In this document: one piece after another, positions 1-7,780 of the stretch
Position numbering within the stretch: position 1 is the stretch's first letter
Layout: the number at the start of each line of letters is the position of its first letter
Source: CALREJ01 sp964533375
GTDB taxonomy: Bacteria > Patescibacteriota > Gracilibacteria > Peribacterales > Peribacteraceae
DNA length: 64,000 nucleotides
Assembly (NCBI GenBank): GCA_964533375.1
Contig: CAZHLW010000001.1
Coordinates: 682,001 to 746,000 of the forward strand
Direction: 5' to 3'
Notes under the pieces: model-generated
What the model was told of the DNA's origin: nothing
What the model saw: the letters and a program-made list of their open reading frames with translations, nothing else
Database searches by the model: none
Position numbers and translations under genes: made by a program

Positions 1-1452
1 CAGTGGTCCTTTGGCGATGATCAGGAAAGTCTGATCATGAACCCGACCCACACCTACGCCGCAGACGGCGTCTACACGGTAACACTGGAAGTGAAGAATC
101 TGATCAACGGACAGGATGTCGCGAAAGACGAGCAGCAGATTACCGTAACCGGCGCCGGCGCCGGCAGTGTCACAAGCAGCGCGTCATCCGGGGGAACAAC
201 CGAACCTTCAGGTCCGTCCTTCCTGTCGAATCTTCCGATCATGTCCATTCTGATCGGTCTTGGAATCTTTGTACTCTTTGTCATTGTCGGTATTGGTGCA
301 GTCATGTTGCTGTCAAAACTGCGCGGTGGCAAGTCGCTCGACCAGACATTTGCAGACATGGAAAAGACGATCACTTCAAAGGAAGGCGACGCCAAGAATC
401 CTCCGGCGCTCGTTATTCCCGCAACGGCAGCGGTTGTGACTCCCAAGCCCGCACCAGTCCCCACAAAGGAAGATCTGTCCAAGCGCGAGGAAAATGCTGC
501 CAGCAGTCCGACACCGGCCGCAACGCCGCGTATTGATGAAAAAGCCGCACCCGACTGGCTGAAAAAGGGACTCGATGCCGCTCCCAAGCCGACCCCGGCT
601 CCAACACCGACACCAAAGCCGACTCCAGCGCCGGCACCTGCCCCCGCTCCTGCAGCACCTGCAGCAACCTCCACTCCGCCCTGGCTGCAGACACCTTCAC
701 CGACCCCGGCAGCACCAAAACCTACAACTCCTGCCCCCGTTCCGGCTCCCACGCCAAATCCCGCTCCTCCGCCAACGGCCGCCGCTACACCTCCGGCACC
801 GAAGCCCGCTCCGACTGCTCCATCCGCACCTGTTCCATCGTGGCTACAAACTCCTGCTGTCCCAGCAAAACCCGCCACCCCGACGCCCCCTAGCGCACCA
901 ACCCCTCAGCCGACCCCGGCTCCAAAACCTGTGACTCCTCCAGCTGCACCTGTTGTCACGCCAGTGACTCCGCCTGCTCCAAAGCCTGTCACGCCGGCTC
1001 CGGTCCAAGCGCCAGTGCCTACTCCAGCTTCACAACCTGCACCTGTCGCTCCTCCCAAACCAGTGACTCCGCCTCCTGCTCCGGCACCAGTTTCCGTCCC
1101 GTCACCGGTTCTTCCTCCGCAACCAAAACCGGTTCCTCCGGCACCTGCCCCGAAAGCACCTCTCCCGACTCCGGCACCGACTGTTCCTACTCCGCCGACA
1201 CCTGTGCCTGTCGTGAAACCGGCTAATACGGTTCCGCAGACTCCTGTCGTTCCGAAGCCTGAAACAGTTGTCACTCCTGCTCCGGCCGTCGCAACTCCTA
1301 CCATCCCGGCAGTCCCCCCTGCAGATATTGCTCCATCAGCACCAACCCCTGTTCCTGCTCCCAAAGCCCCCGAAACCCCGGCCGACACGCCGATAGCAAT
1401 TATCCGTGCTGAAAGCCTGGATAAGCCGGAAGGAAGCCAATCAGCAGCCTAA
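1..1452 (+). CDS. PKD-domain, single-TM, Pro/Ala-rich surface protein (5' partial)
   Basis: The reading frame is open from base 1, so the gene starts left of the window; 483 codons are visible. The first ~45 residues are the end of a PKD-like beta-sandwich (WSFGDD, then NPTHTYAADGVYTVTLEV). A Ser/Gly linker and one strong transmembrane helix follow (about residues 75-103, with LSKLRGG as the positive stop). About 350 residues of Pro/Ala/Thr low-complexity sequence come next. Embedded in it are short recurrent tryptophan motifs: APDWLKKG, TPPWLQTP and VPSWLQTP. The topology suggests an extracellular PKD part, one membrane anchor and a long disordered cytoplasmic tail whose WL motifs could be docking sites; this is inference. 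The opposite strand also has long frames here, which come from the biased codons. Confidence 0.8.
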   Translation, partial: QWSFGDDQESLIMNPTHTYAADGVYTVTLEVKNLINGQDVAKDEQQITVTGAGAGSVTSSASSGGTTEPSGPSFLSNLPIMSILIGLGIFVLFVIVGIGAVMLLSKLRGGKSLDQTFADMEKTITSKEGDAKNPPALVIPATAAVVTPKPAPVPTKEDLSKREENAASSPTPAATPRIDEKAAPDWLKKGLDAAPKPTPAPTPTPKPTPAPAPAPAPAAPAATSTPPWLQTPSPTPAAPKPTTPAPVPAPTPNPAPPPTAAATPPAPKPAPTAPSAPVPSWLQTPAVPAKPATPTPPSAPTPQPTPAPKPVTPPAAPVVTPVTPPAPKPVTPAPVQAPVPTPASQPAPVAPPKPVTPPPAPAPVSVPSPVLPPQPKPVPPAPAPKAPLPTPAPTVPTPPTPVPVVKPANTVPQTPVVPKPETVVTPAPAVATPTIPAVPPADIAPSAPTPVPAPKAPETPADTPIAIIRAESLDKPEGSQSAA

Positions 1453-1458
1453 ACACCA

Positions 1459-1486
1459 TTGAGCGCACAGAGAAAACTGCTACACT
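1459..1486 (+). promoter_or_regulatory. Promoter upstream of tRNA-His
   Basis: TTGAGC (1459-1464), 16-nt spacer, TACACT (1481-1486) preceded by TGC as in an extended -10. It lies ~105 nt before tRNA-His and nothing else on the plus strand intervenes. It resembles the glyS promoter (TGCTATACT, 18404-18412). Confidence 0.45.
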
Positions 1487-1524
1487 CTCCCCGCGTTCTT
1501 TTCGGAAATGATGTTCTTTACGTT

Positions 1525-1564
1525 GTAGCTCAGTTGGGTCGAGTCCGCCTTGGCGGACGAGCTA
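1525..1564 (+). repeat. tRNA D-arm remnant fused to a GC palindrome
   Basis: Bases 1525-1537 repeat the 13 nt of the D-arm of the neighbouring tRNA-His (GTAGCTCAGTTGG). They run into a perfect palindrome, GTCCGCC-TT-GGCGGAC (1543-1558). TAGCTC at 1526-1531 can also pair with GAGCTA at 1559-1564, so the whole block folds as a two-tier hairpin. It has no anticodon or T-arm, so it is not a functional tRNA. Confidence 0.6.
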
Positions 1565-1591
1565 TAGATAAATAGCATCACGCATAAATAT

Positions 1592-1669
1592 GGCGATCGT
1601 AGCTCAGTTGGTTAGAGCATCAGGTTGTGGTCCTGAGGGTCGAGGGTTCGAATCCCTTCGGTCGCCCCA
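1592..1669 (+). tRNA. tRNA-His (GTG anticodon)
   Basis: Complete cloverleaf. Acceptor GCGATCG pairs with CGGTCGC. The extra 5' G (1592, position -1) faces C73 (1666), the identity element of tRNA-His. The D-arm is GCTC/GAGC. The anticodon stem TCAGG/CCTGA holds loop TTGTGGT with anticodon GTG. The T-arm is GAGGG-TTCGAAT-CCCTT. The CCA end is encoded (1667-1669). The gene lies 1.3 kb upstream of hisS, its cognate synthetase. Confidence 0.97.
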
Positions 1670-1689
1670 TCAATAAATGTCACTGATAT

Positions 1690-1719
1690 TTGAGTAACAC
1701 AAAACTATTCCTGTACCAT
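1690..1719 (+). promoter_or_regulatory. Promoter of the caspase-like lipoprotein gene
   Basis: TTGAGT (1690-1695), 18-nt spacer, TACCAT (1714-1719) preceded by TG. Only 8 nt separate the -10 from the GTG start at 1728, so the transcript would be leaderless. Confidence 0.4.
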
Positions 1720-1727
1720 CCCGCTCC

Positions 1728-2840
1728 GTGCAGTACCGCAATCTCTGCGTCGGGCTTCTTCTCATTGCAACGGGTTGTATTTTCTATGAAGAAAAACCCG
1801 TGGCGCCAGCCGATCAGACTTCCATCTCAGACCTTAACCCTAACCTCAACCCTGACCCTAAAATCCCACCACTCGTGATTGTCGGCGAAGGCGGCACATC
1901 GGGATATCTTTTTCAGTACGCAGCCGATACGTATGTGAAGGAAAACGGCGGAGAAAAATTTACCGTGCATGACGGTGATGAATTTATCCGGGTGATGAAA
2001 GAGTTTGGGGAAAAGCACGGAGCGATTTCGTCGTTTGTATATTTCGGGCACGGCAATGATGTCGGCCTCTACGTAAACCAGGCACCGCATATTAACGGCG
2101 GGCTCTACGCAAACGATCCGCAGATCAATGCGAAATTCCGTGCGGCATCTATTTATGATCTCCCGCGCACACTCTTTGCAGCTGCAAGCACGGCAATGTT
2201 TTATGGCTGCAATGTGGCGCGCGAGAATGACGGGCAGGATTCTTTCGCGGAGCAGTTTGCCAATCATTTCCACACCACTGTGAGCGCATCGACCGGTCCG
2301 ACGGAATTTTCTTTTCAGGAAGATGAGCGGACGCTCGAAAAACTTCCTGCAAAAATCATCACCGATTCGCTCTACATGATTCCCACATTTGCACACGAAG
2401 GTTTTGTGACCATCGCACCATCGGAGACAGTATCAGGATATGACGATGTCCATGCATCGATGGAAGCGGCATCCGCGATTCGTGAACTTTCAAAACGCGG
2501 ACTGAGTTTGGATACCAGTGCATCTTTTCATCCTGAACAATCCATCACTGCAGCAGATGCAAAAACGTTCTGCACACTGATTGATGCTGATGCGTCGTGT
2601 GACGTGGAAGCAGATGCTGAGACAGGGCTGGTGCGCAATACATCAATGTTAAAATTACTTCTTGATGCAGCGAAACTTCCTGTGAAAAAAGGAGCAGCGC
2701 CGTTTGAGGGAGAAATTTACTACGCGACCGTCCACAATCTCCTCACGCACGACTTCACTCACAAACGCTGGTACTCCCGTGCTGATACGGCCATTTTGAC
2801 CTGGAACGTACTATCCTTACGAGAGCAAAAAGGCCAATAG
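1728..2840 (+). CDS. Lipoprotein with caspase-like (DUF4347-type) domain
   Basis: 370 residues from a GTG start. A short basic N-terminus and hydrophobic stretch end in lipobox LIATGC, predicting a lipid-anchored exported protein. The linker, around residues 34-46, is a small NLNP-type repeat encoded by a telomere-like DNA word repeat. The main domain shows a VYFGHGND segment (His, ~residue 106) and FYGCNVA (Cys, ~residue 164), followed by FAEQFANHF and VSASTGPTEF. This order of GHG then GCN with an 'AST' segment is that of DUF4347/clan CD caspase-like proteins. A His/Cys dyad peptidase or a protein-processing role at the surface is inferred; the substrate is unknown. hisS follows on the same strand with a short gap. 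Confidence 0.7.
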   Translation: MQYRNLCVGLLLIATGCIFYEEKPVAPADQTSISDLNPNLNPDPKIPPLVIVGEGGTSGYLFQYAADTYVKENGGEKFTVHDGDEFIRVMKEFGEKHGAISSFVYFGHGNDVGLYVNQAPHINGGLYANDPQINAKFRAASIYDLPRTLFAAASTAMFYGCNVARENDGQDSFAEQFANHFHTTVSASTGPTEFSFQEDERTLEKLPAKIITDSLYMIPTFAHEGFVTIAPSETVSGYDDVHASMEAASAIRELSKRGLSLDTSASFHPEQSITAADAKTFCTLIDADASCDVEADAETGLVRNTSMLKLLLDAAKLPVKKGAAPFEGEIYYATVHNLLTHDFTHKRWYSRADTAILTWNVLSLREQKGQ

Positions 2841-2930
2841 GTGGCAATACAGGCCCTGAAGGCTTGGCAGGACAAGGAAACCATGCTACCCTCCTTGGGT
2901 ACTTTTTGTGAGCCCTATGGGCCATTCCAT

Positions 2931-4280
2931 ATGTCGCAACCCCTCTTTCGCACCCCCAAAGGCGTACATGATGTTCTTCCGGAAGATCAGCAGTACATGA
3001 CCTACATCAAGAAAGCGGTGCGTCACAGAGCGCGTCAGGCGGGTTACAAGCGTATCGATCCTCCCATTTACGAAAACCGTGCAATTTTTGAACGTGGAAT
3101 TGGTGAGCACACGGATGTGGTGGAGAAAGAATTGTTCCTGGTCACATCCAAGCAAAAGAGTGATGATTCGGCGGAATTTGCACTGCGTCCGGAATTCACC
3201 GCAGGAATCTGCCGCGCGTACATTGAACACGGTATGCAGGTTCTGCCGCAGCCGGTGGAGTTTTACGCAATCGGCCCGTGCTTCCGCCACGACCGCCCGC
3301 AGAAAGGACGCTACCGCCAGTTTCACCAGCTGGATCTGGAACTCATTGGCCTGAAAGATCCGAGTCTGGATGCACAGCTGATCCAGGTGTTGAATATGAT
3401 CCTGTCGGACCTGCAGATTCTGCCGCGCCTGCGCCTGCAGATTAATAACATTGGAGACAGCGAGAACCGCAAGGCATTTGAACAGGCACTGAAAGATTTC
3501 TTCATTGGCAAGGAACGCCACCTGCCGGAACTCGACCGCGCACGCCTCGAAACCAATCCCCTGCGTCTGCTCGATTCCAAAGAGGAAGACACGCGCGTGC
3601 TTTTGAAGAACGCACCCACGCTCGAACAGTTCATCAGTGCAGAGTCGCGCCAGTACCACGAAACAGTTCTGGAATATCTGGAAGCACTGAACATCGACTA
3701 CACCATCAACCCCGGTCTTGTCCGCGGACTCGACTATTACAACCAGACAGTCTTTGAATACTGGGACAGCTCAACCGGCGCACAGAATGCTGTTGGTGGC
3801 GGTGGCCGTTACGATGGTCTGATGGAGCTTCTGGGCGGCAAGCCCACTCCGGGACTTGGCGCTGCGTGCGGTCTGGAGCGCATTATCTGGCACATGAAGG
3901 AGGCAGGAGTACAGGCTCCGAACAAAGATCAAGTGGATGTGTTTGTGGCACAGCTCGGCCCTGAAGCCAAAAAGACGTGTCTGCAACTCATCACACAACT
4001 GCGCGAAGAAGGCGTACACACACTTGGTGCCCTTGGCGAAGCAAGCCTCAAGAGCCAGATGAGACTGGCCGATAAATTTGAAGCGAAGTACACGCTTCTG
4101 CTTGGAAAGATGGAAGTGAAAAACGGCACCATCATCCTGCGCGACATGCGCGCCGGAAAGCAGAAGGAAATCAAATTCAAAGATGCTATTTCCTCCGTGA
4201 AGAAAATGCTGGGAGAAGAGAACCTGGATCACTATACGATCAAAGACCGTTTGGGAAACTTTGTGGATCCGGGGGAATGA
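2931..4280 (+). CDS. hisS: Histidyl-tRNA synthetase
   Basis: 449 residues. Class II aminoacyl-tRNA synthetase that charges tRNA-His; the tRNA gene is nearby at 1592-1669. Start ATG 2931 gives the usual N-terminus (SQPLFRTPKGVHDVLPED); a longer frame from 2841 would add 30 atypical residues. Visible signatures are RPEFTAGICRAYIEHGM (~86), motif 2 FRHDRPQKGRYRQF (~118), the histidine-binding loop GLVRGLDYYNQTVFEYW (~262), GGGGRYDGL, and motif 3 GLGAACGLERIIW (~308). A C-terminal anticodon-binding domain follows (about 335-420). No Shine-Dalgarno sequence precedes the start. The 3' end overlaps a convergent small gene by 41 nt. Confidence 0.96.
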   Translation: MSQPLFRTPKGVHDVLPEDQQYMTYIKKAVRHRARQAGYKRIDPPIYENRAIFERGIGEHTDVVEKELFLVTSKQKSDDSAEFALRPEFTAGICRAYIEHGMQVLPQPVEFYAIGPCFRHDRPQKGRYRQFHQLDLELIGLKDPSLDAQLIQVLNMILSDLQILPRLRLQINNIGDSENRKAFEQALKDFFIGKERHLPELDRARLETNPLRLLDSKEEDTRVLLKNAPTLEQFISAESRQYHETVLEYLEALNIDYTINPGLVRGLDYYNQTVFEYWDSSTGAQNAVGGGGRYDGLMELLGGKPTPGLGAACGLERIIWHMKEAGVQAPNKDQVDVFVAQLGPEAKKTCLQLITQLREEGVHTLGALGEASLKSQMRLADKFEAKYTLLLGKMEVKNGTIILRDMRAGKQKEIKFKDAISSVKKMLGEENLDHYTIKDRLGNFVDPGE

Positions 4281-4644
4281 GTGCGTCACTCTCATAGTGC
4301 GCTTGGCGATCCTGAAAAATCATTATGAGTTCTTCCATATCTGTTTGTCCGCTTTGAATATGCATCAGGCGGTTCTCCTGAAGCACACAAAGAATCTTCG
4401 AACATAATTGCCGGCAAGTGCGGATGGTGGATTGAGTATGGACCGGATAATCACGTACAAGTTGTTCCGTCAGTGACCGCAGTTGCAGTAATGCAACATA
4501 AAGTGATCGGCTTGAACTGATTCCCTCAAGCAGATCAACAGACAATTGCACCAATGCGATTGCTCTGTCGCGCGACGGACTCTGGAAGTGAGGATCGCCG
4601 TCTCTGCCCACAGCATATTCAGGAATACGTGCAACAGACACCAT
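4240..4644 (-). CDS. Hypothetical protein downstream of gyrB
   Basis: 134 residues on the minus strand, beginning 18 nt after the gyrB stop and running 41 nt into the convergent hisS end. It is mostly predicted alpha-helical (DRAIALVQLSVDLLEG, LRSLTEQLVRDY) and has no signal peptide or membrane segment. It has no recognised family. It fills a stretch that would otherwise be empty and is in line with gyrB, so co-transcription is likely. No Shine-Dalgarno motif is visible. A spurious frame is possible. Confidence 0.5.
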   Translation of the reverse strand: MVSVARIPEYAVGRDGDPHFQSPSRDRAIALVQLSVDLLEGISSSRSLYVALLQLRSLTEQLVRDYPVHTQSTIRTCRQLCSKILCVLQENRLMHIQSGQTDMEELIMIFQDRQAHYESDALIPPDPQSFPNGL

Positions 4645-4662
4645 ACGACGGAGAGGAAAGAC

Positions 4663-6708
4663 TTAAACGTCCAGGTTCTGCACGTTCTTCGCATGCGTCT
4701 GGATAAACTTGCGGCGTGGAGCGACTTCGGAACCCATCAGTGTGTTGAAGATGGCGTTTGCTTTCTCTGCATCATCAACAGTCACACGGAGCATCAGGCG
4801 GTTTTCCGGGTCCATGGTGGTTTCCCACAGCTGTTCCGGGTTCATTTCTCCCAGACCCTTGTAGCGCTGGATGCTGACTTTGGCGGCTTTCTTCACAATG
4901 TCTTTCTTCTTGCCGGCTTCTGCAACAACTTCCTCCGCTCCTTCTTCCCCTTCCTCGGATTCGCCGGCATCAGTTTCCTGCAGATCAGATGACATTACGC
5001 CCCATTCTTTGATGACGAGTTCCTTCTGCTCATCACTGAAGGCGTAGCGGACGTCTTTGCCCTTCTGCATTTTGTAGAGTGGTGGCTGCGCGATGTAAAT
5101 GTGGCCGCGCTCCAGCAGTTCCGGGAAGTAGCGGTAGAAAAGTGTAAGCAGCAGTGTGCGGATGTGTGCGCCGTCCACGTCGGCATCTGTCATGATGACC
5201 ACGCGGTGGTAACGGAGTTTCGACATGTCTTTCACTTCACCGATGCCGATACCAAGCGCGATAACGAGAGATTTTACTTCGTTGTTCGCGAGCATACGGT
5301 CGAGGCGCGCCTGTTCCACGTTCAGGATTTTTCCACGCAGCGGCAGGATGGCCTGGAATTCGCGGGCACGTCCCTGTTTGGCAGATCCTCCGGCGGAGTC
5401 TCCCTCAACGATGTAAATCTCACATTCGGTCGGGTCCTTGCTGGAACAGTCCGCCAGTTTTCCCGGCAGCGTCATGCCTTCCAGTGCACCCTTGCGGATA
5501 ACAGAATCGCGGGCGGCGCGGGCGGCCATGCGGGCACGGGCTGCGAGCAGGCATTTGGAAACGATTTCTTTTCCTTCTCCCGGATGCTCTTCCAGATACT
5601 GGGCGAGCTTTTCGTTCACGACTGTTTCTACAGCGGTCTTCATTTCGGCATTTCCGAGCTTGGCTTTCGTCTGGCCTTCAAACTGCGGCTCGCGCAAACG
5701 GACGGAAATGACAGCGGTGAGTCCTTCACGCACGTCATCGGCGGAGAGGTTTTCATCTTTTTCTTTCAGCAGTTCGAACTTACGTGCGTAGGCATTGATC
5801 GTGCGTGTGAGCGCAGCCTTGAAGCCTGTCAGGTGATGTCCGCCTTCTGTGGTGTGAATGTTGTTGGCGAAACTCAGCACGTGTTCATTGAAGGACTGTG
5901 TGTACTGCAGTGCGACTTCCACCTGGCCATCGGGTGTGTCTTTCTCAAACGAAATAGCATTGCCGATTTTTTCCTGCGCTTCATTCAGGTGTTTCACGTA
6001 CGCTGCAGTTCCGCCTTCAAAGGAGAAACGATACAAACGCGGATACACGAGATCAGCCTCCGGGCGAACCGTACGTGCATCCATCACACCGAGTGTGATT
6101 CCTTTTGTCAGGTAACACTGCTGGCGGAAGCGAGTCAGTAAGGTATCGAGGCTGAATTCGAGAGTGTCGAAAATTTCCTCATCTGGCAGGAAAGTGATGA
6201 CCGTTCCATGCTGCTTTTCGGTTTTGCCAATCACTTTCACATCGGCAACCGGCTTTCCACGGCGGTATTCCTGCATGTGAATTTTTCCGTCGCGGAAGAC
6301 TTCGGCTTTCATTTCCACAGAGAGCGCGTTCACCACGCTGGATCCCACACCGTGCAAACCTCCGGACACTTTGTAGCCGGAATCGTCCCCGCCGAATTTT
6401 CCTCCGGCATGCAGGGTTGTGAGTACCACTTCGAGCGCAGACTTTTTTGCAGTCGGATGCATGTCGACCGGAATACCGCGTCCGTTATCTTCCACACTGA
6501 TCGAACCGTTGGGATTCATCGTCACCAGAATGGTATCCGCATGACCGGCCATCGCTTCATCGATTGCGTTGTCGACAATTTCCCACACCAGGTGATGCAG
6601 TCCGCGGACATCCGTGGAACCGATATACATACCCGGACGCTTGCGCACCGGCTCGAGTCCTTCAAGGACCTGAATTTGCGCGGCGCCGTAGTTTTTGGAA
6701 TCTGCCAT
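4663..6708 (-). CDS. gyrB: DNA gyrase subunit B
   Basis: 681 residues from ATG at 6708 (MADSKNYGAAQIQVLEGLEP); an 11-residue TTG extension is possible but unlikely. GHKL ATPase motifs: EIVDNAIDEAMAGH (~residue 41), DNGRGIPVD, HAGGKF and GGLHGVGSSVVNALS. The transducer is followed by the TOPRIM core EGDSAGGSAKQGR (~430) and MTDADVDGAHIRTLL (~505). An acidic insert rich in Glu/Gly (around residues 580-610) precedes KVSIQRYKGLGEMNPEQLW, the gyrB C-terminal signature. GyrB supplies ATP hydrolysis for negative supercoiling with GyrA, which is not in the window. No intein. ParE is an alternative name, but the C-terminus fits GyrB. Confidence 0.95.
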   Translation of the reverse strand: MADSKNYGAAQIQVLEGLEPVRKRPGMYIGSTDVRGLHHLVWEIVDNAIDEAMAGHADTILVTMNPNGSISVEDNGRGIPVDMHPTAKKSALEVVLTTLHAGGKFGGDDSGYKVSGGLHGVGSSVVNALSVEMKAEVFRDGKIHMQEYRRGKPVADVKVIGKTEKQHGTVITFLPDEEIFDTLEFSLDTLLTRFRQQCYLTKGITLGVMDARTVRPEADLVYPRLYRFSFEGGTAAYVKHLNEAQEKIGNAISFEKDTPDGQVEVALQYTQSFNEHVLSFANNIHTTEGGHHLTGFKAALTRTINAYARKFELLKEKDENLSADDVREGLTAVISVRLREPQFEGQTKAKLGNAEMKTAVETVVNEKLAQYLEEHPGEGKEIVSKCLLAARARMAARAARDSVIRKGALEGMTLPGKLADCSSKDPTECEIYIVEGDSAGGSAKQGRAREFQAILPLRGKILNVEQARLDRMLANNEVKSLVIALGIGIGEVKDMSKLRYHRVVIMTDADVDGAHIRTLLLTLFYRYFPELLERGHIYIAQPPLYKMQKGKDVRYAFSDEQKELVIKEWGVMSSDLQETDAGESEEGEEGAEEVVAEAGKKKDIVKKAAKVSIQRYKGLGEMNPEQLWETTMDPENRLMLRVTVDDAEKANAIFNTLMGSEVAPRRKFIQTHAKNVQNLDV

Positions 6709-6874
6709 AGCGAGAGAAAGTGAAGGAAGCTGGGAATGCAAAGATGGAGTGAAAAGGCCTTTACATGCCGTTTTCAGCGCAAAGATGATACCGGATTTTC
6801 TGCAGGGAAAATAGCCATTTCGTTCAGTTTTAGAACTTGGTCAAGACGCGGTTTTTGATCGTGAAGTACAATAA

Positions 6875-6903
6875 TTGACTGAATTCTAATTTATATGTTA
6901 AAT
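6875..6903 (+). promoter_or_regulatory. Promoter of the sigma-like gene
   Basis: TTGACT (6875-6880), 17-nt spacer, TTAAAT (6898-6903). Seven nt then separate the -10 from ATG 6911, so a leaderless message is expected. It lies in the divergent gap with gyrB. Confidence 0.55.
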
Positions 6904-6910
6904 CGTAACA

Positions 6911-7387
6911 ATGGAGAGCGAAAAATCCGATGTTCCTGATGGCCTTCCAGTCCTTGCATACCGTCTCTTTGCAATCGCACATGAATGTGGGGAATCAGAT
7001 GTAGCTTTCGTTTTGAAGTATTATAGAAATCTTTCGAAAGAAATAATTGGGGGAATGATGGAAGTATCCCCTTATCGCGCAGTACATCTTTCAACTGTCG
7101 GAATGGATATCATTGTGAATTACCTTTCTTCCTTTTTACCGGATCCCGGACAAAGAAGAATAAGTAAAAGCGCCAAAACAGTACGCTGGATCTTTGGTCA
7201 TCTGACTGAAAATGAACGAAGGATCCTATTTCTGCGTTATTTGAATGATATAAATCTCTCTGATTTACAGGAGGTAATGACAATGGATAAAAATACAGTG
7301 CTGAAACTCTGCTCCAGCGCTGAGAGGAAAATTGCAAAAGTCCTTGTCGAATCATTACCTGGTTTCTTCGACAAAGACGCAAGGTAA
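6911..7387 (+). CDS. Small sigma-70 region 4-like HTH protein
   Basis: 158 residues. The C-terminal ~55 residues (HLTENERRILFLRYLNDI, then LQEVMTMDKNTVLKLCSSAE) look like sigma-70 region 4: an 'ERRILFLRY' helix followed by a helix-turn-helix. The N-terminal ~100 residues are helical and do not show a clear region 2 -10-binding motif. It may be a divergent ECF-like sigma factor or a region-4-only regulator. It has its own promoter and is convergent with rpsU. The DNA is more AT-rich than gyrB. The family assignment is inference from the HTH pattern. Confidence 0.6.
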   Translation: MESEKSDVPDGLPVLAYRLFAIAHECGESDVAFVLKYYRNLSKEIIGGMMEVSPYRAVHLSTVGMDIIVNYLSSFLPDPGQRRISKSAKTVRWIFGHLTENERRILFLRYLNDINLSDLQEVMTMDKNTVLKLCSSAERKIAKVLVESLPGFFDKDAR

Positions 7388-7402
7388 AACGAAAAGCCTT
7401 TA

Positions 7403-7618
7403 TTACATGTTGCTGTAAAACTTCTTCTTGCGGTTTGCTGCGCGGTAGATTTCACGCTTCAGCGCACGCTTGCGAAGAAGGCGTGTGTTTGGCTTGCGGA
7501 CCAAGTGCGCACGCTCGCGAAGGAGCTTGATGAGCCCGGACTTCTGGACCTGCTGCTTGAAGCGCTGCTGCAAGCGGTCGTTACTCTCTTCGCCGTGTTT
7601 GACTGCAAAAATTGCCAT
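7403..7618 (-). CDS. rpsU: Ribosomal protein bS21
   Basis: 71 residues, the normal size for bS21. MAIFAVKHGEESNDRLQQRF, then KQQVQKSGLIKLLRER, then a very basic tail (KPNTRLLRKRALKREIY) match the family. It sits in the 30S platform near the 3' end of 16S rRNA and takes part in initiation. It is convergent with the preceding sigma-like gene, with a 15-nt gap. No Shine-Dalgarno motif is visible. Confidence 0.9.
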   Translation of the reverse strand: MAIFAVKHGEESNDRLQQRFKQQVQKSGLIKLLRERAHLVRKPNTRLLRKRALKREIYRAANRKKKFYSNM

Positions 7619-7670
7619 AGGATGCGGGGAGCTTAAGGTATTGGGAGCATTGGTGCAAGGGAATCTTAAC

Positions 7671-7780
7671 GGGTTTTTGGATATTGGTTTCTGGTTATTG
7701 GTTAATTGAAAGATAGTCTATTTCCGTGGCAAAGAGCATCCTTTTGGCAAACCATAAACCAAAAACAGGCAACTAGAAAC
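7671..7780. repeat. Word-like intergenic repeats (GGTTTCTGGTTATTGG type)
   Basis: Bases 7671-7707 are imperfect repeats of GGTTTTTGGATATTGGTTTCTGGTTATTGG type. Bases 7749-7780 carry the same words in inverted orientation (AACCATAAACC, CAACTAGAAAC), so the two blocks can pair. The right block includes the TAG stop of the minus-strand gene ending at 7773. The same vocabulary recurs at 25285-25337. Confidence 0.7.

Noticed and set aside
72..1388. Gly/Ala-rich frames on the minus strand opposite the Pro-rich gene
   Set aside because: Complement of Pro/Ala-rich codons always gives Gly/Ala-rich frames; the PKD and transmembrane segments on the plus strand decide the coding strand.
1525..1564. Second tRNA gene
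   Set aside because: Only the D-arm portion is present; no anticodon stem, T-arm or acceptor stem.
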